Shown: positions 33,606 to 44,614 of the stretch, piece by piece
How the letters are laid out: every line of letters starts with the position of its first letter
How positions within the stretch are numbered: the first letter of the stretch is position 1
Origin: Cercis canadensis
Taxonomy: Eukaryota; Streptophyta; Magnoliopsida; Fabales; Fabaceae
DNA: 64,000 nt
Direction of reading: 5' to 3'
Assembly (NCBI GenBank): GCA_003255065.1
Contig: QAOA01003433.1
Location: forward strand, 70,743-134,742
Notes under the pieces: generated by a model
Told to the model about the DNA's origin: nothing
Seen by the model: only the letters and a program-made list of their open reading frames with translations
Database searches by the model: none
Program-made: the position numbers and the translations under genes

Positions 33606-34822
33606 TAACTTTTTGAATTCAAACGTTGCGGTTTCAATAGGAATTCAACTATCAAAGAAGGGGAGTTTTGAAGTGGTGGTAGCCGATGATAATAAAATGT
33701 GCAGTGGAGGACTCTGTGAGGATATTTCCTTAACTATCCAAGGTGTTGAGTTTGTTACAGAATTTTATCTCTTGCCAGTAGAAGGGTGTAATGTTATCCT
33801 TAGGGTTCAATGGTTGAAGAAATTGGGTCCAGTGATTTGGGAATTTAATGAAATGTGGATGAAGTTCTTTTGGAAGGGAAAAAAAGTGGAATTGCATAGG
33901 ACAAATGGACCAAAAGATAGGGTATATGGAGAGCAAGATTTAAAAAGAAAAATAAGGAAGGTAAAGCGTGCTTATTTCCTCCAAATAAATGACATTCATT
34001 TGGGGATTGATCAACAAGAAGAGCCCACTGAACCAGATTTCCAACGATTAATTAGCACATATTCAAGAATTTTCAAGGAGCCAACCATTTTGCCACCACG
34101 GAGACGATGGGATCAGCATATTGTACTAAAGGAAGGAGCAAGCCCAGTTAATGTGAAACCTTACCGTTACCCTCATTTCCAAAAAAATGAAATTGAGAAA
34201 ATGGTCAAGGATTTGCTAGCTACTAGAGTAATATGACCTAGCACTAGTCCTTATTCTTCACTGGTGCTCCTGGTTAAAAGCATGATGGGTCTTAGAGGCT
34301 TTATATTGATTACCGTGCTCTTAATACAATCACCATCAAGGATAAGTTTCCAATACCTGTGATCGATGAATTACAAGATGAGTTACATGGGGCAAATTTT
34401 TTTACTAAGTTGGATTTAAGATCCGGATATCATCAAATCCAAATGAATGAGGAAGATGTAGAGAATATGGCTTTTCGGACACATCAAGGGCACTATGAAT
34501 TTTTAGTCTTGCCCTTTGGATTCACCAATGCTCCCGCCACATTCCAATCTACAATGAATGAGGTATTCAAAAAATTTCTTCAAAAATTTGTGCTGGTCTT
34601 TTTCGACGATATGCTTATTTATAGTAAAACTTAGGTGGAGCACTAGCGGCATGTGGAACAAGTTTTACAGCAATTGGGGAATAATTAGTTTTTTGTCAAA
34701 AAGGATAAATGCCAATTTGGAAAAAAAGTAATTATTATTTGGGTCATATTATTTCTTCACATGGGGTTGCTATGGACCCATATAAAATAGCTGCCATGGT
34801 TTCTTGGCCAAAACCCACCACT
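33583..34822 (+). pseudogene. Gypsy protease and reverse transcriptase, truncated
   Basis: The protease active site reads INSGSTHNF where chromoviruses have Asp-Ser-Gly, so the catalytic Asp is Asn. A flap/strand region and CNVILRVQWLKKLGP follow. RT begins with VKPYRYPHFQKNEIEKMV. A stop (TGA at 34234-34236), a frame change near 34290, then the palm: [39 protein letters not shown] and [12 protein letters not shown] (FFDD in place of YVDD-type). More stops lie after 34634. Pol ends at the junction near 34822. Clear Ty3/gypsy pol, inactive. Confidence 0.8.
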
Positions 34823-35026
34823 TGGTTTATTTGGTCAATCAGTCAAAGATATTGCAATTACATTGATGGTAGTAATTTATTTTAGAATGTTTATTTTACA
34901 TAATTCATTTTCTATTTTTTTTTTTCATTCAAAAATAATTAATAAAATTGAATGCAGTGCCACATGTCAAGCATTTGGAGTGCCAAGTGTCGGCCTCTCA
35001 AGAATTTCTACTACTTTTATAATATA
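34823..35026 (-). mobile_element. 5'-end fragment of another Helitron
   Basis: On the minus strand from 35026: TATATTATAAAAGTAGTAG, then GCCGACACTTGGC, then GCTTGACATGTGGC (34959-34972). This is the same pattern as the other Helitron 5' ends. Only about 200 bp remain; its left side abuts broken gypsy pol and its right side abuts the 3' end of H3. Confidence 0.55.
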
Positions 35027-35551
35027 CTAGTAGATTGCCCCACGCAATGCGTGGCTGACTGGGATGGGGGCAAGACAAAATGTAGTTCGTGATCACTTCT
35101 TACTTAAAGGATTTCTCATAATGTGGTAATGTGATATCACATCAGTCAAATAACCTCTGGTACTTGATTTGAACTGCTACAGACATGATTATCTGCTAAA
35201 GGATCACCACTTTCTTGTGTACCTGAAATTAGGTTATAGGACCAGTAAAGAAATAAATAAATACATCTACACGATATATATGNTTTTATAATATACTAGT
35301 AGATTGCCCCACGCAATGCGTGGCTGACCGGGATGGGGGCAAGACAAAATGTAGTTCGTGATCACTTGTTACTTAAAGGATTTCTCATAATGTGGTAATG
35401 TGATATCACATCAGTCAAATAACCTCTGGTACTTGATTTGAACTGCTACAGACATGATTATCTGCTAAAGGATCACCACTTTCTTGTGTACCTGAAATTA
35501 GGTTATAGGACCAGTAAAGAAATAAATAAATACATCTACACGATATATATG
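35015..35551. other. N-flanking duplication (N at 35283)
   Basis: 35015-35282 repeats as 35284-35551 with a few differences; writes the H3 3' end twice. Confidence 0.85.
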
Positions 35552-38294
35552 TATATTTGAAATTTGCAGTGCTTTAGATTCATAACATACTTCTTCGGTT
35601 GATCTTATGGAACACCTCCTTGTAGACCACGTTCTTTGTTCTCTTTATGGTTGTCCCATCTAAATATATTGATAACACCTTCATACCACTCCAGCTTCTA
35701 ACTCTTAAGAAAGCTACATAAAGCTATTTGTGACTAAAAATTGGTCTTGGGAGATACAACCCCACTTGAGAGAGTGATTTTCTTGACTCTTATTTATTAT
35801 CATAGCAAAGCAGACTTGTATGGAGAATTGTCTCCGTTTTAATTGAAAGGGCATTCTTCGGTCAAATGATGTCAGATTCATTCTTGGGATGAATACCTTC
35901 TCCTCTGAGTTACTGCTTGAAATAATTTTTGCTTCGATCACATAATTTCCAAGTTGTGTGATGATTAGCCTCGTACCATTGCATCGTCCATTACGGAGAT
36001 CAAGTTCCTTAATAACATAATTGGCACACCAACCTTCAACGATAACCTATAATTTGGTAGGCCAGACAATGTGATATTATTCAGGAATTCGGGTGTATGA
36101 ATGTCATCCATTCCGTTCCCAAATGATTTGCATGTACTTTTTGCACTAAGAAAAACTTTCTCATCGCCAGGCATAAAAGAAATCATATAATCATTTATCT
36201 GTTTTCCAACTTCTATGGTAGGTGCGAGAATAACTCTTTCTTGACAGTAATTCAGATCATGCATGTTTGTCAAAGACTCAAGATAGGTAGAGTTAATAAT
36301 ATCAATTATTGGTTCATGAGAGCATTGCACACATAGGTCCTCGAGTATATCAATATTTTTTTCACTGTCATTTAGATCGCATGCATCACCATCACCAATA
36401 TTCAGAAACCACGATGAGAACTCAGTCATTTCAATGGGTTTGCATTTGAAGATCTTGTTGTTAGCCTCATATTTTTGGTCAGGATAAGTGCCTATAAGAG
36501 TCATCGTAAACAGAACATTAGTATAGATTCACTAAATTTGAATATAGTTGTTGTTATCTTAATGAACTAGAGCAATTACTTGACAATATTTTCAGAAATA
36601 CGAAGAGTTGATAATGGCAGCAACAATTTCTTGTCTTGTTCCTTTTGGTACTACTAGTAGTATCTGCCTAAAGTCTCAACAAGCACCATAACTTTCCCTG
36701 CAAATGGCATATTTTATTTGATTGAGCTAGATGACTTGAGAATATCCTTAAGAGTTCTATCAAGTGCTTCAAAACAATACGTATGCATCATGGGTGTCTC
36801 ATCCCATATAATCAACTTTGTAGCATCCAGAAGTTCTGCCAGGTGACTTCCCAGTTTGATGTTGTAAATAGTGTCTTCATTAACATTTATGGAATGTGGA
36901 ACCTATAATATGTTGTTCTATCACCTGGAAGGATAAGAGAAGTAATACCACTTGACACCACACTAAATACTATCTATCCCCTAGAACGCAACGCAACAAC
37001 TATTGTGCTGTATATAAATGTCTTCCCAGTTCCTCCATAACCATAAATGAAGAAGAAGCCGTCATTCTCATTCGAAACAACTATCATGATCATTTGGTAC
37101 ACACCCTTCTATTCCTCAGTAAGACTTGAAAAATGCTCATATGCTAAGTTTTCTCTATCATAATCTAGCTCATCGTAGAGGAGCTTGTTTTGTCCTATAT
37201 GAGTATTTAAACTTGTTGCTAATGGCATGCTTGGGAAGTCACTGAGGCTATTGCTATAATTCTGTAGCAGCTTCTCAATCTTGTCTAACGTATGATCTTT
37301 AATCATCATCCCTCATCCTTAAACCTAAAAAATATAAAAATAAAAATTAGAATGCATCAACATAAAGAGTAAAACATATTTTGGTTATTGTGCTAATTTG
37401 TACCTAGATTATTAAATAACCTCTGTTATTTGTGAAGGATATCATCTCAGCATCTCCCATGTATTTTTCCATACTACTTTTGGACTTGATATATTATTTG
37501 ATAGCAATAGTGTCACAAACAAGTTTCTTAAGTACTTGTCAGATCCCCATACAGTTGCTTCTCATATACCTTCAATAAATTTCTTATCATTGTCGAGTAG
37601 ACCGAGTGCATAACACACTAATTGGAACGTATTATACAAAACACCATTTACCATCCTTATATTTTCATAACATGTACAACCTCTCTAGAAGTTTAATAGA
37701 AATCTCATGTAATACAACTCACCACATCCAGAGGAACATAAAATAGCATCCCAACTGCAAAACCTTGCTGCCTCGACACTCATTCCTTGTCTTTCTGCTT
37801 TCATACGAAATAATTAAGGAACTCTGCATACGTTAAATGCCTCATGTGTGGGTATTTCATATTCATCTCAAACCATGTCAGAAATTTAGTCATCTTGACA
37901 CCACGCCTATTCACGACATCATTTAGGTTATCATTGTCTCTAAAAATCACTACCTGCTCATCTTGAAAATGAATCGACAATCTCTGTACAAGTGGATCCT
38001 TGTGTTGCATATCAAATGCAAATATTCTCCATGTTGCCTCATAAGTAGAAATAAACATGTAATCATAGTACATATTATATTCATCCACTCTTTTCTCTTT
38101 TTGATTATCATCAGGTGATTGATAGAAAGCTGATGTGATGCGATCATATCCTTTGTTTATGTATTTGAATAAATATTTGATGGCTCTTGATTGATTACAC
38201 CACTCGACATTAATGTGTGCATTATACTTCAATAAGAGAGATGAGTTGTACGAAACAACGTACCTAGTAATTATGATTATTAATGGTTGATATG
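35027..38294 (-). mobile_element. Helitron H3, 3' part (left of the E1 insertion)
   Basis: The 3' terminus is CTAG at 35027-35030 with a perfect hairpin CCACGC, AAT, GCGTGG (35040-35054). It carries the helicase half and part of Rep. The element is cut at 38290-38294 (ATATG) by the Athila-like element and resumes at 59764. The N at 35283 writes the 3' end twice (35015-35282 and 35284-35551). Confidence 0.8.
35417..38270 (-). pseudogene. Helitron H3 RepHel (helicase and C-terminal Rep), broken
   Basis: Minus-strand order: 37801-38232 has the twin-tyrosine motif (IKYLFKYINKGYDR) and HMRHLTYAEFLNYFV. The linker is at about 37440-37760. 37109-37309 is the helicase N-terminal region (PSMPLATSLN). 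About 36600-37100 holds an intact Walker A (YGYGGTGKTF, near 37030) but shifted frames. 35965-36504 has GLPNYRLSLKVGVPIMLLRN and LPNYR-type motifs. 35714-35941 has VFIPRMNLTSFD. A last exon near 35417-35494 has GTQESGDPLAD. Frameshifts between blocks. H3 belongs to a different Helitron subfamily from H1/H2: the last exon and hairpin differ. Confidence 0.75.
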
Positions 38295-39810
38295 TGTTAT
38301 GTAAAATGTGAACGTAAGTGCACGTGCCGAATCAAGTAATAAAGAAGTGAGATTAATTATTGTCCCACGGAGACTATGGCTATTAAGTACCAAAATTATG
38401 CATATTCTAATTTTATCTAGACAATTGATAGGTGAATTTTTGATGATAATTGACTGTAAAATTGTAAGCAATAAACAATCACTTAGAAGAATGAGTAAGA
38501 AGATGGTGAGAAAATATCTAGGATGTCGATTTCACCGTAGCTAGTATGAAATTTTATCCCTTAATCATTAATCAACGACATTCTTTCAAATTGATAGCCA
38601 AGAACCCTAAATCATTCACTTTGCCTTTCCCAAGGTCAAACAAATATATTCCTAAACTACGAATCCATTATATTCCTATGTGGATTGTGAATAGTTTTCG
38701 AATTCAATTCGTTCTATGGTTCTTTTTATTAGCTACATAGATCATAAGGGTATATTCCTATCTCTTATGGAATCTATGTTCTCAATCTCTATGGTCATCT
38801 ATCACAACTAACTTTCCAGTATCATTGTAATCACCTACTCATCTAAATTGATGGCCAGTCAAAAAGAAGCATTAAGTATGGAGATCAAGAAGTCAATTTA
38901 AGAAGAAAGTCTTTTGATTAATTCATTAGAAATTACAAACCATCCTAAGCTAGGCTATATCTCCACCCTAGATGGTGGAATTAGTTCATGATCAAGGTAG
39001 AAAATAAACTCACAACCAAATTACCCATCAGAAACAGGAAAGAGGAAGAATTAAACTATTGGTGATAACGATTTGATGCCGAAAAACTCTAATCTTCAAG
39101 CTTGAATCCTCTTCTCTTCTTGCCTCTTCTCTAAAAAGTGTGGAACCCTAATTTAGACTTTTAGAGTCCTATTTATAGGTCCTAGGAAGTTTAGGAGAAA
39201 AAGAAATTAAATTAAAATAGGATTCCTAGTGAAATTAGGAAGCTAAAAGGTCAAATCACGAGTTGACTGCCGGGGGGCTGCAGCCTTGGGTTTGGGCGCT
39301 GCAACGCCCTGAAGTTTGCTTGATGGGCGCTGCGGCGCCCTTCTTTCTGGATTTCAGTCTCTGTTTGCTGAAGCTAGGGCGCTGCGGCGCCTGGTGTAGG
39401 GCGCTGTGGCGCCCTTCTTTTCTGGTGCTGGGGCGCCGTGGCGCCTAGTATAGGGCACTGCAGCACCCTTCCTTTTATTCTCAGTCTCCAGCTTCCTGAA
39501 CATAGGGTGCTACGGCGCCTGGTCTAGGGCGCTGTGGCGCCCTCCTTGCTAAAATCTGACTAGTTACGCATTGGGGCGCTGTGGTGCCCTGAGTGGGGGC
39601 TGCGGCGCCCAATTCCTGCCTTCACTTCCAACTTGCATGATTTTCCTTCTTTCTTGCACCGAATTTCTCCAAAATGGCTTCCAATGGTCCTAAAACATAA
39701 ACCTACAAAAATGAGACTTAGATCATAAAAACCTAACCTAAAAATATTCAAGAATAGACAAGAATCAAGCACGAACATTATGAGATAAACGGTATAAAAT
39801 CCGCTTATCA
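38295..39810 (-). repeat. E1 3' LTR (1,516 bp)
   Basis: Matches 58316-59763 nearly throughout. On the minus strand it opens TGATAAGCGG, carries the GGCGCC array (39286-39620), then a TATA box (TATAAATAGG, about 39169-39178), then the transcribed leader. It has a few more array units than the 5' LTR. Confidence 0.9.
39286..39620. repeat. Array of GGGCGCTGYGGCGCCC palindromes in E1 3' LTR
   Basis: About ten diverged copies of a 16 bp interrupted palindrome spaced irregularly by 20-50 bp, upstream of the LTR TATA box. Variants such as GGGCGCTGTGGTGCCC show transitions at CG sites. Confidence 0.85.
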
Positions 39811-41172
39811 AATACCCCCAAACTTGAGATTTTGCTCGTCCTCGAGCGAAAACCAGGGACTCTATTCAACTTTTCAAACTCCAGATAAATGTCTTTGCTC
39901 TACTCCTCCATTAGGTCTCAAGGACAAGGAGAGATCAGAATTCCAGAGAACATGCTCAAATCAGAACAGTGATATACTCTATCATTGAAATCCTTCATAA
40001 CTAACAAACTCCTTGAGTGTGTGTGTGTATCCAAGCACATTGACCAAATGAAAACATTAATCATGTTATACATGCCTTTACTCATAGATGTTTGACCTCT
40101 TAATTTAGATAATATGGAACTCCATAGGCTAGTTATCATGTCACTCTCCAGTAATGTAGGCTTGTTTTTAACATTAAAGATCAAAAGGTCTTTTTCAAAC
40201 TTGAAGTGTAAGGCTATGGTTGGGGTGTGGTATAAGGTTATCAACATGGCTCAAATCACCTATGACACATCACCTCAGCTAGGATTCTAAAGCACTTCTT
40301 TCATTTAGGTTTTCACCTAATCTTCTCACTACTTTCCTTTCTCACTTCTCAACTACCTTGATTATTTTCTTTTTGCTTTCTTCTTCCTCTTCTTCTGTCT
40401 TACGAGGTTGGTTTCATCCCCAACTTTTATTCTTTCTTTTATTTCTTCACGGGGGTGCACCAACCTTTTTCATTCACCTTGTGAGTCAAGAGGGCACAAT
40501 TTTTATGCATATTTTTTCAAGTTCAATACTCCACCCATCCTCCCTATATGTCACTGTGCTTTCAATATTTTTCCTAGCATCTGTGTGAATCATGAGTGTG
40601 AGGTTAGGGAAAATACTGAAGGTTTCGGATTTCTGTATGGGTTGACAAGGAAAGGGGCTAAATGTTAGGCTCAACTGGGGTGACTAAGAGAATTCACAAA
40701 ATGGTTTGTCTTGAAAGGCTCAATCGATCCAAACATTGCCTAGATCATTTTCTTAATGTCTCAAAGCCTAGGATTTCGCGTCAAATGGCATTCAAACTAG
40801 TTCTAGAGTTCACATGAGGTCATGAAGTGTTAAGCATGCATAAATTTACTTTAGAATTCACTAGGGTCATGCATAGGATCAAGTGCTTAAATTGTGTCAA
40901 GGAGAGAGTTAATAATAGAAGAAAATCACAGGCGAGTAATCATGTAACTTAAGTTTATGCATATTTTCAAAAATTCTGATTACTACACAAAAGATTTTAT
41001 CACTGACCCTGGAGTTTCAAATTTACACAGATATCATCTCATTACTCATTATTGCAAGTTATGGGAATAGAAGACAATAAGGTACTCAGTAAATAAACAG
41101 TGTTTTTTCACCCCCAAACTTAGTACATGTATTGTCCTCAATGACTCCCAACAAGGAAGTAAAATTACTTCC
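39811..41172 (-). other. E1 3' non-coding region with two polypurine tracts
   Basis: Between the env-like stop (41173) and the 3' LTR. The terminal polypurine tract is 39811-39825. A second tract with the same core (CTAAGTTTGGGGGTG) lies at 41109-41124, preceded by GAGGACAATACATG. No ORF of note. Confidence 0.6.
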
Positions 41173-43210
41173 CTAGAAGGCTTCGGACATGCTGTCGGTG
41201 TCGCCCGGGTCCTCATCGGTGGCACCGTAGTCCTCGTCGAGTCCCGGAGAGTATGGCGGAAGCACCAGTGGTGGTGGGAATGGTGGTATGGCGGAGCCCT
41301 GACTAGGGATGGCAATTTGCCCCAGACCCGATGAGGCCCCAATTTTTTTACCCGTTCGGGTATGGGTATGGGGCAAAAAAATGGGTATGGGGATGGGGAT
41401 GGGTAATTTTATGGATAATTTGATAGGGGCGGGTCTGGGGATGGGGAAGCCCTGCCCCACCCCGCCCCGCCCCGCACTGTATATATATATAAAATACATT
41501 ACATAAATTTTCTTTTAAAAATTTCTTCACAAAACGGCGTCATTATGGCCTAAGGTTTTCCCACACTAAATCACCAACACACTGACCTGACCCTTCCTCC
41601 CTCAGTCCCTCAACCTTGAGTTCCATTTTCCCCAAACCTAAATTTTTTTTCTTTTTTTTTGTTGGTTTTGTAGAATATGGAGAGTGGTTCAACTTCAACC
41701 AATATTAGAACTTCATAAATTGTACTTATTTTAATTGCTTGGAGCCTTTTGTACTTATTATGATTTCTTATTGACTTTTATAATTGTTTAAGAACAATTT
41801 TTATAATTTTGTTTGAATATTATTTATGTTATTGTTGTTGTTTGAGGATATCTTGAATTCTTGATGATGTTATTTGAGCATTATTTATATTATCTTATTC
41901 GATTAAAGTTGAATTTCAATTAGAAATCGTGATCGATAGATTAAACTTATAAATTGTGTATATTTAAAAAAAGTATGGTTGTATGGGTAAATGGGGCGGG
42001 GCATGGGGCAGATGGGGATTTAGTAGGGCGGGGATGGGGATGCTAAAAAATCCCTACCGGGGATGGGTCCGGGGATGGGGACGGGGACTGCTTGCCCCGC
42101 TCCATCCCCGCCCCATTGCCATCCCTAGCCCTGACCAGCGGAGCATTGGCTATGAAACTCGGCCAGATGAGTATTAAAGCTCATCTGGTGCTCAAAGAAA
42201 AGATCGGCCTGCTCCATGAATCGCTCAGTCTGATGCATAAAGCTGGATGAGCAATCCGCGTACTGGAGTAGTCGAGACATCTGACGCTCCAGATGGGCCA
42301 TGCTGGGCCCGGAGGAACTCGACGGCTGGGTCTCAGGTGGTGGTGTGGCAGCAGATGGTGGTGTCTGTGGAGGTGCCCGCTGTCGTGCCGGTGTCGGTGC
42401 ACTAGACTGGGGACTCTGAAGACGATGTGCAGTGCCGTCCAGTGGTTGCTTCGGATGAAGCAACTCCTCCTCTGGCCGCCACTCGACCCCGGCCTGCTGA
42501 CACAACATCTGAATCACCGAAGGGTGGCCAAAGGCAAAGCCCTTCGTGCTGTCGATGGCGCGGAGAATGGATTGCTGGATGATGGTGCCAATGTCGATGG
42601 TCATCCCCGTCACAATGCAGTAGAGGAGAATGGCCCGGTGTGCGGTGACATCGCTCAGGTGGCCTGTAGGAAGAAGGCAGGCACACAAGAAGTGGTACCA
42701 AACCTTGCTCACTGTCTCCAATGCTGATGCGCAAAATGAGATAGGGGTGTCGTCACGCAGCTTCCACTATGTATTCGGCTGGCAGAGGGTGCGAATGATG
42801 GCGTCCCAGTCGGGTCCATCGTGGAGGTAGCGAAGGTAGTCGTCGTTCTCAATGTCTGGGAGGCCGAACAGTGCGTTGATGGAGCGACTGTTGAATGTAA
42901 CCCATTTGCCCCTCACAAACACCTTGAATTCCTTTCGGAATTTGGCGTTGGCATAGAACTCCTTGACGACGAGCACCACGGATGTGACTGGGTGATCCAC
43001 AAAGTGCAACCAGCCATTATTGTCGGCTAGTTCCCGCACTTTGGGATTGAGAGCTCTGGTGAAAACCAAGCCTCGCTCGGGCATTAGTGCTTTATGGATG
43101 ACGGCGTCCAAGAATCGGGCCTCCGCCTCCTTGTGCACAAACTTCTTGCGGTCATAAGAGCCGGAGCCGGAGGGTGATGCAACTGCCTTGCGCTTGGCTG
43201 GTGGTGCCAT
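41173..43210 (-). pseudogene. E1 env-like / Transposase_32-type ORF, split by an hAT element
   Basis: Begins ATG at 43210 (MAPPAKRKAVASPSGSG), then a domain with FVDHPVTSVVLVVKEFYAN, VRGKWVTFNSRSINALFGL and a YLRYL segment. This matches the plant-transposon domain found in the extra 3' ORF of Athila/Tat elements. After an in-frame TAG at about 42767, the same frame continues through WYHFLCACLLPTGH, a proline-rich stretch (42300-42420) and a coiled-coil-like tail to 42128. There the hAT element is inserted. The C-terminus resumes at 41303 and ends TAG at 41173-41175 (acidic, DEDPGDTDSMSEAF). The role of this protein is not established. No obvious signal peptide or transmembrane anchor is visible, so env-like is positional only. 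Confidence 0.65.
41304..42127. mobile_element. hAT-like non-autonomous element, 824 bp
   Basis: Inverted ends TAGGGATGGCAAT (41304) and ATTGCCATCCCTA (ending 42127), similar to the TAGGGATG ends of the Ac group. It is flanked by an exact 8 bp duplication GCCCTGAC (41296-41303 and 42128-42135). The outer 150 bp on each side are rich in GGGGATGGGGATG-like repeats and their complement CCCCGCCCC. The core is AT-rich with no transposase. Confidence 0.92.
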
Positions 43211-43233
43211 GGGTATCGGAAGACAAAATGTAC

Positions 43234-44575
43234 CTGGGAAAATCAACAAGTGCACATGAGCGAGATGCGAATAGGAATATTGAAGTAAGCAGCAAAGACA
43301 TATGGTAGGCTAAATATGTGCGCATGGCAGTAAGGAACAAGGAACCAGAGGCATGTAGAAAGCATATAAGTGCTAACAGGAATGCGTGGCTGAGCACAAC
43401 ATGAATGCAGAAACACGAAAACAATGTGCCGATGATAAGTGGAGGAACAATTGTGCAAAAATGCCTATGGTGTATACATGCATAGTTGGAATAAGCCTCA
43501 GGAAGATATACCCCTTTTAGGGTGCATGACAAGGGACTAACGAGCCAAAACAGTAAAATCATACTGGAAGTAAGCCAGGATAGAAGTGGCAGATGTACGG
43601 AAGTCATGAAGAAAAACCAGAGAAGTAATGCCCAAAATACAACTGTAAATGTATATTGACCTATCCCCATAAGTAACAGGTACTAGCAGTGTAAATTGAG
43701 GGCAGGAGCAAGAGAGGAACTTAGGCCTAGTGGTCAGGAAGGCAAGCAGAATGAACTACGATACAAATGATGACAGAAACTGACAAGCCAAGGAAAAACA
43801 ACATAGGATGATATAATAATAAGCCATTGAGTAAATCAATATACAGAGAGATAGACCAGCAAAACAGACTGTTCAGAAACTCAAAGTAAAGATAACACAA
43901 TCGGCCAATGAGACGAAAGAAACTATCACGTAGGCAGACATCAGGATGTACACAGCTAAATGGAACCTCAAGTGTGCTTAATGATATGGTGAAAGGTGCA
44001 TAGCAAGAAAGGTGAAAGTGCTAGATACTAGCCTAGCCACCCAAGAGAATACCACAATGGTGTGTAGAGAACATATTGAAGCAATTAAAGGAAAATTTTC
44101 ACACATGAATAAAGGTTGTGCTTAGTGAAGAATTTCGTCAAACAGCATGTGGGCAGAAAAACAAGCACAAATAAACTAACCCCATATGGAAGGACGGTAG
44201 TCCTCCAAAATTGGCCAAAAGATAGGAACTTAGAGAAACAAGGAAGGAAAAGGGGACAAAAGCATACCTGATGGAGGACACAAATTCGAACCCGAAATGC
44301 CCGTGTGCTCTAATGGCGTGGGTGCATTGTGAATGGGTGCAAGGATGGGTGCGAATGTGTATAAGGAGATGTGGGTGTGTGAGAGAAAAGTGTGAAAGTG
44401 ATTGAGAGTGTGAGTGGAGGGGGGAGTGTGGTGAGGAAGTGAGGGATTCTGTAAAGGAAGCACAAAGGGAAGGAAATAAAGGTAGGAGGAGAAATGGTGA
44501 AGGAGAAGGAGAAGGAGAGGGTGCGTGAGTGGGGGGTAGAAGGAGGAATTTTGGGTTTTAAAACTGGGCTTCAAA
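43234..44575 (-). promoter_or_regulatory. Spliced leader of the env-like ORF (predicted)
   Basis: A pyrimidine-rich leader at 44268-44575 on the minus strand (TCCTTCTCC and CTCACAC tracts) ends at the strong donor CCATCAG then GTATGC (44268/44267). An acceptor TTTTCCCAG at 43234-43242 lies 23 bases before the env-like ATG (43210). The intron would be 1,034 bp. An open frame through the leader has simple-sequence composition and is not taken as a protein. Expression of the 3' ORF from a separate spliced transcript fits what is proposed for Athila. Confidence 0.45.
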
Positions 44576-44614
44576 ACACACCGTTTACTAATTTTTTTTT
44601 TTTAATATTTAAAA

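Larger units (their letters stand above)
32084..34822 (+). mobile_element. Chromovirus-like Ty3/gypsy element, 3'-truncated
   Basis: The 5' LTR is about 32084-32466. An initiator-Met tRNA primer site (TGGTATCAGAGCC) lies at 32470-32482, gag from 32487, then protease and reverse transcriptase. Homology to pol stops at about 34822, where Helitron 5'-end DNA begins. RNase H, integrase and 3' LTR are absent. Confidence 0.75.

Noticed and set aside
35015..35551. Apparent tandem pair of Helitron 3' ends
   Set aside because: The copies flank an N and match almost perfectly; treated as one end.
38308..38544. Small plus-strand frame repeated at 57972 and 58369
   Set aside because: Lies in the E1 LTR; repetition reflects LTR copies and an N-duplication, not a gene family.
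41309..41506. Gly/Met-rich plus-strand frame in the hAT element
   Set aside because: Translation of the GGGGATGGGGATG subterminal repeat; not a protein.
42293..42727. Plus-strand 144-codon frame
   Set aside because: Antisense shadow of the E1 env-like ORF in GC-rich DNA.
41173..43210. Calling the E1 3' ORF a true retroviral envelope gene
   Set aside because: No signal peptide, transmembrane anchor or fusion-type segment is visible; only position and the plant-transposon domain support the env-like label.
43152..43670. Minus-strand 172-codon hydrophobic frame that looks like membrane segments
   Set aside because: Overlaps the env-like ATG in another frame and lies mostly in the predicted intron; hydrophobicity comes from T-rich intron DNA. 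A cryptic transmembrane exon is possible but unsupported.
44230..44574. Minus-strand 114-codon frame with hydrophobic, Pro/His-rich start
   Set aside because: Composition follows a simple pyrimidine-rich tract and the frame crosses a strong splice donor; better explained as the untranslated leader of the env-like ORF.
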